Position numbers and translations under genes: made by a program
Shown here: positions 19,391-28,181 of the stretch, in pieces
Layout of the letters: every line of letters begins with the position of its first letter
How positions within the stretch are numbered: the stretch's first letter is position 1
Assembly: GCF_947387555.1 (NCBI RefSeq)
Contig: NZ_CANDNZ010000004.1
Coordinates: forward strand, 248,001-312,000
DNA: 64,000 bases
Source: Thalassomonas sp. RHCl1
Lineage (GTDB): Bacteria > Pseudomonadota > Gammaproteobacteria > Enterobacterales > Alteromonadaceae
Direction of reading: 5' to 3'
Notes under the pieces: model-generated
Databases searched by the model: none
Seen by the model: the letters and a program-made list of their open reading frames with translations, nothing else
What the model was told of the DNA's origin: nothing

Positions 19391-19660
19391 GTGAATATAT
19401 CTAACGATATTCATAACTACTATGAAAAGCTGGTAGTGCAACACTTTACCGCGGGAAAGTTTGATGAAAAGTATGACGCTGATTTCCTCGCCGATCTAAC
19501 CTGTATCGTATTAAACCAACTCCCTACCCGCTATATCCGCCATGAAGTAGATATGTCTTTTTATCTGCCGGCTTCTGAACGTTTTGAAATGGAAACCAAT
19601 GTCAAGGCTGCGGTTGCCAAAGCACTGGAGTTTATGAAATCTCAACCGGTCAGCAAATAG
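19391..19660 (+). CDS. ComFB family protein
   Basis: An 89-aa protein matching the late-competence ComFB family. It has the N-terminal IHNYYEKLVVQHF and the core LADLTCIVLNQLPTRYIRHEVDMSFYL, which is the family signature (CxxLNxLPxRYxRH). The start is GTG at 19391, since the overlapping ATG is followed at once by a stop; AAAGGA lies upstream. ComFB-like proteins have recently been proposed as cyclic dinucleotide receptors. That fits the nearby PilZ gene but is inference. Confidence 0.82.
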   Translation: MNISNDIHNYYEKLVVQHFTAGKFDEKYDADFLADLTCIVLNQLPTRYIRHEVDMSFYLPASERFEMETNVKAAVAKALEFMKSQPVSK

Positions 19661-19786
19661 TACCGGCTTCCCTGAAGTTAATCACGCCCCACAAGGTCGA
19701 GAGGGTTTCCATCATGACTGGCGACCCGACCGGCCGGGTTATATACCGATAACCAGTAAGTTTCCCTGTTGATAAGGGGGAATGCC

Positions 19787-20458
19787 TTATTCAAACTCAG
19801 AGATAAGGAAGAGTTTCGCCAGGAAGTTTTTCATCTGCTGCTCTGAATTGGTAAACTGCACCCCGACATTGACCTTTCCCCGCTCATAACGGCTGTTACG
19901 TACCCGGGCCGGTATTTTGGTAATGCCGTCAAGGGATGACTGGATATAAATAAAGATATCCCGCTGATTCACTTTAATTGCACTATTGTCGCTTAAAAAG
20001 GTAAAAGAGCAGCCCTGGGGGGAAATATCGGCGATAATACCTTCTATACGAGTGCCGGTCGCCTCCCCTTTATCGTCCGGCACAATCGTCGCGGGAATAT
20101 TGGTGGCATAACGCTGGTGTAACCTTAAATCCCGGTTTTCGATGCTTTTCGGATAATCAAGCATTAAAAACTTCTCCGGGAACATAGTGATATTGCGAAT
20201 CGTCGTGCGAAAGGCAAAACACTGGCCTTTGCTGCCTTCTAAAATATAACGTACGATCACCACATTGCCTTCCACCAGGACATCGCGATAACTCGCCTGG
20301 TCTCCCGGGTGCTTGAGGATAATATATTTCCCCATTTCATAACCAACTAATGGCAATTTTAACCGCACCTGAAGCGGATGATTGATTTGCAAGTCCAGAC
20401 TTTTCCCCGGCAGCAGTTCAAAGAAGTTTTCTTGTTGTTTTAGGGCGGTTACTGTCAT
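19787..20458 (-). CDS. PilZ domain c-di-GMP receptor (YcgR-like)
   Basis: A 223-aa protein with two parts. Residues 1-110 resemble the YcgR-N/PilZN beta-barrel. Residues 108-220 form a PilZ domain with the c-di-GMP motif LRLHQRYATNIPA (RxxxR) and DISPQGCSF (D/N-x-S-x-x-G). Proteins of this layout bind c-di-GMP and often slow flagellar motors or control surface attachment. It is convergent with the ComFB-like gene and divergent from the secreted-protein gene at 20672. No membrane segment or signal peptide is seen. Confidence 0.9.
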   Translation of the reverse strand: MTVTALKQQENFFELLPGKSLDLQINHPLQVRLKLPLVGYEMGKYIILKHPGDQASYRDVLVEGNVVIVRYILEGSKGQCFAFRTTIRNITMFPEKFLMLDYPKSIENRDLRLHQRYATNIPATIVPDDKGEATGTRIEGIIADISPQGCSFTFLSDNSAIKVNQRDIFIYIQSSLDGITKIPARVRNSRYERGKVNVGVQFTNSEQQMKNFLAKLFLISEFE

Positions 20459-20671
20459 AAAGCTCGCTAAAATTTTATATCCGGTTAACGCACTATAAAC
20501 AAAGCTTTTGCCTTTGACAATAAGCGAAAACCAGCCAAATCTGTGCTCCGGCGGCGCTTCCTGTTGGTATTCCTATTGAAAATCAAGGTAATATAACCTC
20601 AGCCTTATCGATATCTGCAAAGATAGCCGGGCTGGAACTACCCTATGTCACTTTACTCAAGGAAGATTATC

Positions 20672-21955
20672 ATGAAAACCTCAACTATTACCGCAAGTAC
20701 AGCGTTAATAAGCCTGTTATGCCTTAATGGCGCAGCGCTGGCACTGCCCCCCGAAACGGCGCCGGCAATAACCCCGATTGAACAGCTCAGCCCGCCGGCG
20801 AAAAAAACACGCCAAAACCGGTTGCTTGACCAGCGACAGCAAAGCAGCGCATTAACCCCCGGGCAGTATCTGCGCCTGAAAACCTTAGTTAAACAATTAC
20901 CGGAACAGCAAGCAGATATAAAGCTCAAACAACATCAGGCAACAGACCAGGCCCTTGATTATGCTCACCTGCTGTTAGAAATGAATATCGCCCGCAGTGA
21001 GGAAGACGGCCAGGATTACCTGATGTTCCAGGCAAAAAGTTCGGTTTACGGCGGCAGCCGCAGCACTTATATCGACCTGTTTTTAGAAGATGGCGAAGGG
21101 GTTAGCATAGGCGAAACCGGCACAGCATTAGCCTTTAACAGCACAGAACAGACCCGGGTCCTGGCTAAAATTGCCTTAGCCGAGTTAGCAAGCCAGTATG
21201 CCGGCCTGGACATGATCCGCGTCAATTCCTGGCTGGATATCGAAACGCACGACGGCAGCAGAGTTTCCCAGTTAATTTTTAGCCAGTACCCTATTCCCTG
21301 GCAGCAAATCAAAGCCAGGATGCAATCAAGCGCACAGCAGGAAAACCTGACCGGCGCCTTAGCACAGCAAATGCTCTTAACCGTCAAGCATCCGGGAGAT
21401 CTTAACCAGGACAACCAGGTACGCCTTTGCCTGAACCATGGCGGTATATTATGTGATTATCCGCAAATCTATTCCGCTCCTTCCTTTCAGGCCCTGGAAA
21501 TCCCTCTTCAGGGCCAGTTAGTCTTGCCTTATCAGGTGGCCGCCGTTTATCCATCCGACCAGCAGCTTTCTGAGTTAACGGGGATTGTTGACAGCCAAAC
21601 CGGCATTTATCTGCAAAATGAACTACTGGGTTACAGTCTTTCACCCGGCTTTACCGGTGCAGACGGCCAGATAAAAAGCTTTAGCGATTATCTCACTCTG
21701 TCATCGGATCCCAAGCAGGGCACCAGCACAATCACCTGGAATATCCCGCAAGATGAAGTTGATCTGATCAACTGGCGCTACTTAAATGCTTACCAGCAAA
21801 TCGACTGGCACATCACCCTGGTACTCAATGGCTACCCGACAGCAAACACAACAGCAACCCCGGTCAACTTTCAAGTCACCCTAAGCTCGGAGCATGCTAC
21901 GGGTTTTAGCCAGTATGCCCTACCAAAACTAAGCACATTCGATATTGTCTATTAA
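20672..21955 (+). CDS. Secreted protein of unknown function
   Basis: A 427-aa protein with a clear signal peptide (about residues 1-26, MKTSTITASTALISLLCLNG then ALALP). The mature part begins with a Pro/Gln-rich helical stretch (30-90) and continues as a mixed alpha/beta region with two cysteines near residues 260-270 (RLCLNHGGILCDYP). I recognise no family. The start at 20672 has AAGGAAG upstream and gives a proper signal peptide, unlike the ATG nine codons earlier. It is followed by a strong hairpin. The role is unknown; export to the periplasm or outside is well supported. Confidence 0.7.
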   Translation: MKTSTITASTALISLLCLNGAALALPPETAPAITPIEQLSPPAKKTRQNRLLDQRQQSSALTPGQYLRLKTLVKQLPEQQADIKLKQHQATDQALDYAHLLLEMNIARSEEDGQDYLMFQAKSSVYGGSRSTYIDLFLEDGEGVSIGETGTALAFNSTEQTRVLAKIALAELASQYAGLDMIRVNSWLDIETHDGSRVSQLIFSQYPIPWQQIKARMQSSAQQENLTGALAQQMLLTVKHPGDLNQDNQVRLCLNHGGILCDYPQIYSAPSFQALEIPLQGQLVLPYQVAAVYPSDQQLSELTGIVDSQTGIYLQNELLGYSLSPGFTGADGQIKSFSDYLTLSSDPKQGTSTITWNIPQDEVDLINWRYLNAYQQIDWHITLVLNGYPTANTTATPVNFQVTLSSEHATGFSQYALPKLSTFDIVY

Positions 21956-21977
21956 CGGCTGTAACCGATGTCCAAAT

Positions 21978-22006
21978 TCAGGGGGAGTGGCCACTCCCCT
22001 GTCTTT
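21978..22006 (+). terminator. Hairpin after the 427-aa secreted protein gene
   Basis: An inverted repeat CAGGGGGAGT / ACTCCCCTG around GGCC is followed by TCTTT. It lies 23 bases after the stop codon. The T run is short, so it is a moderate terminator; it also lies just beyond the end of the broken receiver gene on the other strand. Confidence 0.6.
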
Positions 22007-22028
22007 AACTGCGATACCTTATCCTCAA

Positions 22029-22216
22029 TCACTTTCGTCTCGGCATCCGGTAATCAAGTAAAATCACATCAAAAATATGCCGCTCATAACGCGCTAAACC
22101 TTCATTGACCGTCTTCGCATCGGTTATCTGGCAATAAAGAGGCGATTTATCCAGCACACGCCCCACTTTTCCCGGTCAACCAGATCATCATCGACGTTCA
22201 ATAGCTTTAATAGCAC
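22029..22216 (-). pseudogene. Broken response-regulator receiver domain
   Basis: Directly after the histidine kinase stop (12 bases), with AGGGAAAACA before a GTG, the frame reads LLKLLNVDDDLVDREK and then needs a one-base shift to continue as VGRVLDKSPLYCQITDAKTV and on to FDVILLDYRMP before a stop. VDDD and the Asp in LLDYRMP are the receiver-domain acidic pocket and phosphorylation site. The frame is therefore shifted once and cut about half-way through a normal 120-residue receiver. It looks like the decaying partner of the upstream kinase. Confidence 0.75.
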
Positions 22217-22227
22217 TGTTTTCCCTT

Positions 22228-24618
22228 TTATCCGCTGCTATCCTTGCCCCTACCCTTTGCCGGCCAATGTAGTTCAATGCTGGTGCCGCGAACGCCATCA
22301 GAAATAATGCACATATAACCTTCCAGCCGCTCTATCGCTTTCTTGACTAAAGATAAACCTAAGCCGCTGCCCTCAATTTCATCTCTGGGATTTAAGGTAG
22401 AAAACATTTCCAGCGCCATTTGTTGTAACGACTCCGGGATCCCGGGACCATCATCACAAACCCGGATAAGATGTTCATTGTCATCCCGGCTATAAGATAC
22501 CCGGATAATACCGCAGCCTTTATCATGATGTTTCACCGCATTACCGATTAAATTGCGTAATGCCTGTTCAATCGGCACCCGGGGTAAGTCGATATCAGTA
22601 TCACAATCACTCAGCTGTAATTGAAAGCTGTCGGAATCGCCAGTCAGAACAAAAGCCTCTTCGGCTATATGCTGTAAGTTGATCTTTTCCCATTGATAAT
22701 CTTCCCGGCTTAAACGGGAAAAGATCAATAAATCCGCCAGCATTGTTTGCATCCGGGCAATACGCTCTTTTAGCAAACAAAGGTGTCGGTTCGACTCGCC
22801 CGGCAAGATATCGCGGCAATCTTCAGCAATCCAGCTGGCAAGTTCATCAATGGCCTGCAACGGGGACTTTAAATCATGTGAAGCAACAAAAGCATAATGC
22901 TCAAGCTCCTGGTTGGAGCGTTCGAGCAGTTTATTGCTCACTTTTAACACCTTATTGGTGGTTTTTAATTCCTGCTCGCGGTTTTTTATTTCCTTAGTAC
23001 GTGCTTTCACCTGGCTGTCCAGATCATAGGAGCGGCCGCTCATCGCCAATAAGAAGGCCCCGAGCATCACGGTAAATAGCAGCCCTGAAGTTAATACCGC
23101 CCAAACCTGCCAACTTCTGTGGTTCGCCAGGTATTGCTCGGATGGCCAAAAATGCAGGGACCAACGCCGGCCCCCGACTTCCAGACTATCGGTCAGCTCC
23201 AACACACCCGGAGAGAAGGTAAACGGCTCCTGCGGACCATATAAATGACCGTTTTTGTCAGCCGATTCATCATAAATACCGACAACAATTTGATCTTTAT
23301 ATTGCCCCTCCAGCACAGTATCAACAATATCACCGACACGAAATACTCCTACCGCATAACCTTTTATATGCTGCCTGCGCTCTTGCACCGTACTATGGCT
23401 GCCGCCATAAATGGGATAAAAAAGTAAGAAACCACTTTGCTGCTCCCGCTCTTGCACCAAAGTGATACGGGCAGTTGCAACCGGTTTACCGCTATCTCTG
23501 GCCTGATCCAGAGCCTGACGGCGATAGGGATTCGAAGCAACATCAAAACCCAGGGCTTTGCGGTTTTCATCCAGGGGCTCAATATAATTAACAACAATAT
23601 ATTCGGGGCGCCGCCCTGCCGTGATTAACCTGCCCCTGCTATCACGCTCCTTAATTTCAAACTGAGCAAACCCCTGCATCTGCAGTTGATATTCGAAGGA
23701 CTGGCGCTGCGGCTGTGTTATCACTGGGTTCCAGCTTAAACCATTGATCCCGGGTTTGTTCATCAGGGTATATTGTACAAAACGACGAAACTCCTCCCAG
23801 CTGACATGGCTTGAACCGGCATGCAGGCGCTCAATAGCAGCCACGGCGTCAACATAACTGCTTAAACTCGAGTTCAGCCTTTCCACGGTATTGTTGGCAA
23901 TTTCCTTGAATTCAAAATGATTGCGCTCTTGCTGCCATTTATTGGCCCAAACGGATAACACCGCCACCACGACAAGTGTCAAAACCAGGGGAGCGGCCAC
24001 CGATGCATATCGGCTTTGCCACAACGATCTGGGCTGGCAAAAGGCAATAAACAATAAAGGAGCGCAGATCAGTACGCCAATACTATCCCCCAGCCACCAG
24101 GTAAACCAGGTATAGGTGAGATCTGATGCCGGAATTAACCCTGTCGCCAGTAAACTCACCACACCAATATTTGAGTTCAGCAAGCAACTTAACGGTCCGG
24201 CAACCAGTAAAAATAAAAAAATATCCCGTACTTTGGTCAGTGTCGTGGGAAAACCAATCATATATTTCGTTAACCAGGCCCCGGCTAACGCCTGGAGCGT
24301 AGCACCGGTTGCCGCAGAAAATGAGAACACCAATATAGATGCCGTCAGTGGCTCTGAGAGTTGGCCGCTCAAAAGGTTTAAGGTAAATGCACCGATAAAA
24401 ATCCCAGGCCAAAGGCCATTTCCCCATATCAGTAAGGATGCCAGGGCAATACCCGCAGGCGGAAAAATCATACTGGTGTATCCCGGCTCAATGGCAAGCA
24501 AAAGAGCCAAATAACCGGTAACCATATAAGCAATGGCTAGCAACAAGGGGTTAAGTACCAGGGGGTTAAGTGCCAGTAAATGACGTTTACTGTTATCTAT
24601 CAAAGTTGTCTGCTGCAC
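22228..24618 (-). CDS. MASE1-CHASE sensor histidine kinase
   Basis: A 796-aa inner-membrane kinase. Residues 20-225 form a MASE1-type multi-helix membrane domain, and residues 240-480 a periplasmic CHASE domain (NGLSWNPVITQPQR, YIEPLDENRKALGFDVASNPYRRQAL). A last membrane helix lies at about 510-530, followed by a coiled coil. The HisKA domain has the phospho-acceptor in VASHDLKSPLQAIDE (near 590), and the HATPase has NLIGNAVKHHD, DDGPGIPE and GSGLGLSLVKKAIE. CHASE domains bind small extracellular ligands. The expected receiver gene just downstream is broken, so the kinase may now signal to another regulator. The start at 24618 gives about 15 residues before the first helix and is reasonable. 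Confidence 0.9.
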   Translation of the reverse strand: MQQTTLIDNSKRHLLALNPLVLNPLLLAIAYMVTGYLALLLAIEPGYTSMIFPPAGIALASLLIWGNGLWPGIFIGAFTLNLLSGQLSEPLTASILVFSFSAATGATLQALAGAWLTKYMIGFPTTLTKVRDIFLFLLVAGPLSCLLNSNIGVVSLLATGLIPASDLTYTWFTWWLGDSIGVLICAPLLFIAFCQPRSLWQSRYASVAAPLVLTLVVVAVLSVWANKWQQERNHFEFKEIANNTVERLNSSLSSYVDAVAAIERLHAGSSHVSWEEFRRFVQYTLMNKPGINGLSWNPVITQPQRQSFEYQLQMQGFAQFEIKERDSRGRLITAGRRPEYIVVNYIEPLDENRKALGFDVASNPYRRQALDQARDSGKPVATARITLVQEREQQSGFLLFYPIYGGSHSTVQERRQHIKGYAVGVFRVGDIVDTVLEGQYKDQIVVGIYDESADKNGHLYGPQEPFTFSPGVLELTDSLEVGGRRWSLHFWPSEQYLANHRSWQVWAVLTSGLLFTVMLGAFLLAMSGRSYDLDSQVKARTKEIKNREQELKTTNKVLKVSNKLLERSNQELEHYAFVASHDLKSPLQAIDELASWIAEDCRDILPGESNRHLCLLKERIARMQTMLADLLIFSRLSREDYQWEKINLQHIAEEAFVLTGDSDSFQLQLSDCDTDIDLPRVPIEQALRNLIGNAVKHHDKGCGIIRVSYSRDDNEHLIRVCDDGPGIPESLQQMALEMFSTLNPRDEIEGSGLGLSLVKKAIERLEGYMCIISDGVRGTSIELHWPAKGRGKDSSG

Positions 24619-24995
24619 TTCCCTGCGCTCCAGCCATTTAAGAAAAGAATAACTCCAAACCCTGATTATAGTAGATACGCCGGGGCTTGCCGCCTTATTC
24701 TTGGTCGGTATAAATCAATTGCGGATCTGTCCACGCCTCGCCAAAGCCTGCCGGCATGTATCAGGGAATTTTCTCGGCCAGGGTCAGCGACACCTTCGAC
24801 TCTTCCCCCCGGGCCTACAGGGGACATCTGTCTCCCCTTTAGCGGCAACAATATCGTTGACTATCCCGGTTTTCCGCCCTGGCCCCAAAAAGAAAACATC
24901 GAAAAAACAACCAACAAATGATACAACTGGTACTATTGATTAACGCCACTTTGGCACTAAACTTTAATTACCCCCAAACCCCGTGCTGTTTATTT
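24619..24995. other. Divergent intergenic region
   Basis: This stretch separates the histidine kinase (minus) from the solute-binding-like gene (plus). Open frames here on both strands lack ribosome sites and family character. An imperfect hairpin AGGGGACA / TGTCTCCCCT lies near 24820-24840. Promoters must be here but I cannot assign them. Confidence 0.4.
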
Positions 24996-25763
24996 ATGTG
25001 GCTTATTGATAGAACAAGAATAAAAAGAATAACAACAACATCAGTAATTCTTGTCCTGCTGCTCTACCAGCCTGCGGCACCGGCCAAGGAGATCAATATT
25101 GTCACTGAACCCTGGCCCCCTAATGTTTATATAAATGAAGCCGGTGTTATTTCAGGGCCACTCACCGAAAAGGTCCGCAACATCATGGCAAGGGCCAAAC
25201 TCAGTTATTCCCTGAACATCTATCCCTGGCCGAGGGCTTACAATTATGCCCTTTCTGATAAAAATATCCTTATTTACCCTATTTTCAAAACCAAAGCACG
25301 CAAGCCGTTTTTTCATTTTATCTGCCCTTTGTCGAAAAAAGTTGATCTTTTTTTCGTCAAATTGTCAAAGCGTAAAGATATAAAAATCAATACATTAGAA
25401 GACGCCAGAAAGTACCGCATCGGTCTTATCCGAGACGATTATGACCATGAGTTATTACTGCAACATGGCTTTAAAGACGGCCAGCAACTTGATGCCAATA
25501 CCGATGATTTAAGTACCTTGCGTAAATTAATCAAAGGGCGCATTGACCTGATGATGCAATCGAGAAGTTCAATATACGAAAACCTTGCCTCCCTGGGGCT
25601 GAACAAGTCTCTCATTGAACTGGTCTACCAATTCAAAGATGAGCACCTGGCAGAGAACTGTATCGCCCTGAGCAAAACAACGCCACTCTCTGTGGTAGAA
25701 AGGATCAGCAAAGCCGCAGACGAAGTTAACCGTGCCGGCCCGCTTATTGACATTAATGACTAA
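24996..25763 (+). CDS. Periplasmic solute-binding family 3-like protein
   Basis: A 255-aa protein with an N-terminal signal (RITTTSVILVLLLYQPAAPAKE). A bacterial extracellular solute-binding protein family 3 fold follows: INIVTEPWPPNVYINEAGVISGPLTEKVRNIM opens the domain, YPWPRAYNYAL is typical, and IGLIRDDYDHELL with the later LIKGRIDLMMQS continue it. No permease or ATPase gene is adjacent, so it may act as a stand-alone sensor or orphan binding protein. The start is uncertain: ATG at 24996 puts the signal at the N-terminus, while the ATG at 24918 adds 26 residues; neither has a good ribosome site. Confidence 0.75.
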   Translation: MWLIDRTRIKRITTTSVILVLLLYQPAAPAKEINIVTEPWPPNVYINEAGVISGPLTEKVRNIMARAKLSYSLNIYPWPRAYNYALSDKNILIYPIFKTKARKPFFHFICPLSKKVDLFFVKLSKRKDIKINTLEDARKYRIGLIRDDYDHELLLQHGFKDGQQLDANTDDLSTLRKLIKGRIDLMMQSRSSIYENLASLGLNKSLIELVYQFKDEHLAENCIALSKTTPLSVVERISKAADEVNRAGPLIDIND

Positions 25764-25767
25764 CCAA

Positions 25768-25806
25768 TAAAAAACCATAACCAGCACTGAAGACCGGTTA
25801 TGGTTT
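25768..25806 (-). terminator. Terminator between the convergent solute-binding and GH5 genes
   Basis: A stem AAACCATAACC / GGTTATGGTTT with a short loop lies between the two stops. In the minus direction it is followed by TTTTTTATT, so it is a good terminator for the GH5 gene and may serve the plus-strand gene as well. Confidence 0.8.
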
Positions 25807-25835
25807 GCTCTGAATAAGGCCCTGTTCATTAAGAG

Positions 25836-27482
25836 TTAATGGCAAGCCTTAACAAAGGTCCAGGTTTCATCACTGCCGGGAATGGTGTTTGTATACCAGT
25901 TGGCACTATAGACATTACCTTGATAGACCATCATATCGCCGGCTTCATTGTGGGTCGGCTCTCCCCCTTCCCAGTCTTTGCTGGTCCAGTTGGGGTAAAC
26001 ATTAATGCCGGCACAATCGCCGCCATCGATCAGCGGACAACCGGCACCATCCACCTGGGTACCCTCCGGGGTCTCGGGACATTGGTCCAGGCTATCACTC
26101 ACCCCGTCATTATCGCTGTCCGCGCCCCCAGCTTGCGGGCTCAGCTCGAACCAGTTGATATTCCAGGCCCCTGCCAGCGAGGCAATTGCCAGCTCCTGTT
26201 CACCTGCTGTTAAAGTCACAGTATGGCTGACGGTTTGCCAGTTTTGCCAGCCGCCGGTGGCGGGAACATCCATAACACCGTAGGCGACAGCACCGCCGGC
26301 TTTTTCAAATTGCAATTGGCCGCCGTCATAACTTGAGACCCGGTAAGAAACTTTATAAGTGCCGCTTGTTGAGACATTCACCCGGTAAGTCATCCAGTCG
26401 CCGGGATCAATATAACCGATATTGAGCCCGCCGCCGGTATCCGTGGTACTTTCCGTTTGTACCCCAGCCATGGCAATATAATCTTCAGCCTCGATTCGCC
26501 CTTCCGCTGCCGGCGGACAATTGGGGCTACAGCCGGTATCCGAGTTCCAGTTTTGGATAATTTCTTTGACTTTAGCACCCGATGCCGTCAGGTTGTCCCA
26601 GCTGCCGCCGGGCTGGAACATGGACGCCCCTTCGGCCTTGTCATGAATAGACCAGTTGGTATGGCTGATATTATTGGACTTTAAAAAATTCATCCACTCA
26701 TCGGTACTGCCATAATTTACCGCACCGTCGCCGCTGGCATCCACCGTGCCCCACTCGGTGGCAAACAAGGCAATGCCGTTACTCATCGCTTCCCGGGCCT
26801 TGTCACGTAAGCCGCCAAAATGGCTACCGGCATAGAAATGCAGGGTATAGGCGATATTGCTGTCATTGATGGGATCATAAGAGGCCTGGTTAACATCCTG
26901 TGACCAGTTAGGTGTGCCGACAATGATCAAATTATCCGGATCAACGGCGCGGATGCCGCTGATAATATCTTCGGCATAAGGTTTAATATGACCGGACCAG
27001 GACACCCCCAGCGGCTCATTATAAATTTCATAAATCACGTTATTGGTGTTGCCGTATTTTTGCGCCATTTCCACGAAAAATGCTTTCGCTTTACCCCACT
27101 CTTTATGGGCATCATGAGTGTGCCAGTCGATGATCACATACATATCGTTGGCAATGGCGGCATCAACCACAGTCATTACCCGGTCCTTGTTGCCGTCGGG
27201 ATCATGGGCATAACCACCGCTTTCATCCACCCCCATGGCGGCGCGGATAATGGTCGCCCCCAGCTGAGATTTTGCCTGGCTGACAATATCGGCACTATAG
27301 AACTTCTCCGCCCCCCAACCGGTATTACTCCAAAATAAACTTGGCCCGGCAAAACTGGTTTGCTTGCCGCCGGCCAAAACCTGGTTGCCCTGGACCGTTA
27401 ACGGTTGTACCGCTTGTGCCTGGTAACTGCTCGCCAGCAGGATACCGGAGAGTAAAGACATTAACTTAACTGTTTGTTTCAT
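25836..27482 (-). CDS. Secreted GH5 endoglucanase with CBM6, TSP3 repeat and CBM5/12
   Basis: A 548-aa secreted glycoside hydrolase. The signal peptide is about 1-24. The GH5 domain (about 35-300) has the acid/base Glu in YEIYNEPLG (near 155) and the nucleophile Glu in FATEWGT (near 242). A CBM6 follows (about 325-450, [14 protein letters not shown] ... [17 protein letters not shown]), then a thrombospondin type 3 calcium-binding repeat ([20 protein letters not shown]). A C-terminal CBM5/12 chitin/cellulose module ([14 protein letters not shown] ... [15 protein letters not shown]) ends the protein. GH5 with this domain mix is most often a cellulase; mannanase or licheninase activity cannot be excluded. 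It is divergent from the GH30 gene, which ends in the same module. Confidence 0.93.
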   Translation of the reverse strand: MKQTVKLMSLLSGILLASSYQAQAVQPLTVQGNQVLAGGKQTSFAGPSLFWSNTGWGAEKFYSADIVSQAKSQLGATIIRAAMGVDESGGYAHDPDGNKDRVMTVVDAAIANDMYVIIDWHTHDAHKEWGKAKAFFVEMAQKYGNTNNVIYEIYNEPLGVSWSGHIKPYAEDIISGIRAVDPDNLIIVGTPNWSQDVNQASYDPINDSNIAYTLHFYAGSHFGGLRDKAREAMSNGIALFATEWGTVDASGDGAVNYGSTDEWMNFLKSNNISHTNWSIHDKAEGASMFQPGGSWDNLTASGAKVKEIIQNWNSDTGCSPNCPPAAEGRIEAEDYIAMAGVQTESTTDTGGGLNIGYIDPGDWMTYRVNVSTSGTYKVSYRVSSYDGGQLQFEKAGGAVAYGVMDVPATGGWQNWQTVSHTVTLTAGEQELAIASLAGAWNINWFELSPQAGGADSDNDGVSDSLDQCPETPEGTQVDGAGCPLIDGGDCAGINVYPNWTSKDWEGGEPTHNEAGDMMVYQGNVYSANWYTNTIPGSDETWTFVKACH

Positions 27483-27733
27483 TGTTCATCCTTATTGTTA
27501 TCTTGTCAGCATAATGCTTGTTATAAAAACCTTACTTATCTATCCCTTTAAATAATCCGTTTTATGCTGTGAGCCAGCGACTTAGCCACACATCGCCAAA
27601 AGTGAGCACCTTGACCTTTTTATTCCCCATCATCAGGCAAGGAGATCCCGGGTGCTTTAACAGCAACAGCTCGTCCGCTATAAAAAAAGTATCAGGGACT
27701 CTGCTTGGCTTCGACCAGAGTTAGCCCCCGTCA

Positions 27734-27755
27734 TAAAGTTGAACGTTCAACTTTA
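27734..27755. promoter_or_regulatory. Perfect 22-bp palindrome
   Basis: A perfect inverted repeat centred between 27744 and 27745, whose core reads AAAGTTGAACGTTCAACTTT. It lies about 250 bases upstream of the GH5 start and 430 upstream of GH30. Its length and symmetry fit a dimeric repressor site; the regulator is unknown. Confidence 0.55.
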
Positions 27756-27978
27756 CCAAAGCCCGTATCTGAACGATTCAAAACACGCAACCAAAACATA
27801 AAGCACTGTAAAATAATAAAATAAACACAAAAAAGGTACGGTCATCAAAACTCAGTTGCCAGAGTAAAAAACACTCAGTTTTAAAATCTTGTGCTGACAA
27901 AGAGTAAATTCATAACAGGCAGGCTCTGCTTCCATTCTCATGAGCGAGCAAAAAGTGACTTAAATTTGCTTTTAGCCC

Positions 27979-27992
27979 TGTAAGCGCTTACA
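27979..27992. promoter_or_regulatory. LacI/GalR-type operator candidate
   Basis: The perfect palindrome TGTAAGCGCTTACA, with the central CG and flanking half-sites typical of LacI/GalR-family sugar repressors, lies about 190 bases before the GH30 start. No LacI-family gene is in the window, so a regulator would have to be encoded elsewhere. Confidence 0.65.
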
Positions 27993-28181
27993 TTCCATAT
28001 TTTGAAATTGATAAAAATCACCCAACACAGGGTTATTTAAGGTGGCCGCTTAAAGACATAAAAAGAAACGCTGCCCTACCCGTCATCATCTATGGCGGAT
28101 GTTAGCCGGCGCTGCAGTATGACTTATGGCTTGCCCGAACAACTTTATACATTAACAACAACAATAAAAAGGAAAGACTTT

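Larger units (their letters stand above)
27483..28181. promoter_or_regulatory. Control region between divergent GH5 and GH30 genes
   Basis: About 700 bases with no supported gene; an open frame runs into this region from the GH30 gene but lacks a ribosome site. It contains two palindromes that look like operators (27734-27755 and 27979-27992). The divergent arrangement, shared C-terminal module and joint control region suggest common regulation of both secreted glycosidases. Confidence 0.6.

Noticed and set aside
21990-22003. GGAGTGGCCACTCC palindrome as an operator
   Set aside because: Its position right after a stop codon and the following T residues fit a terminator better than a regulator site.
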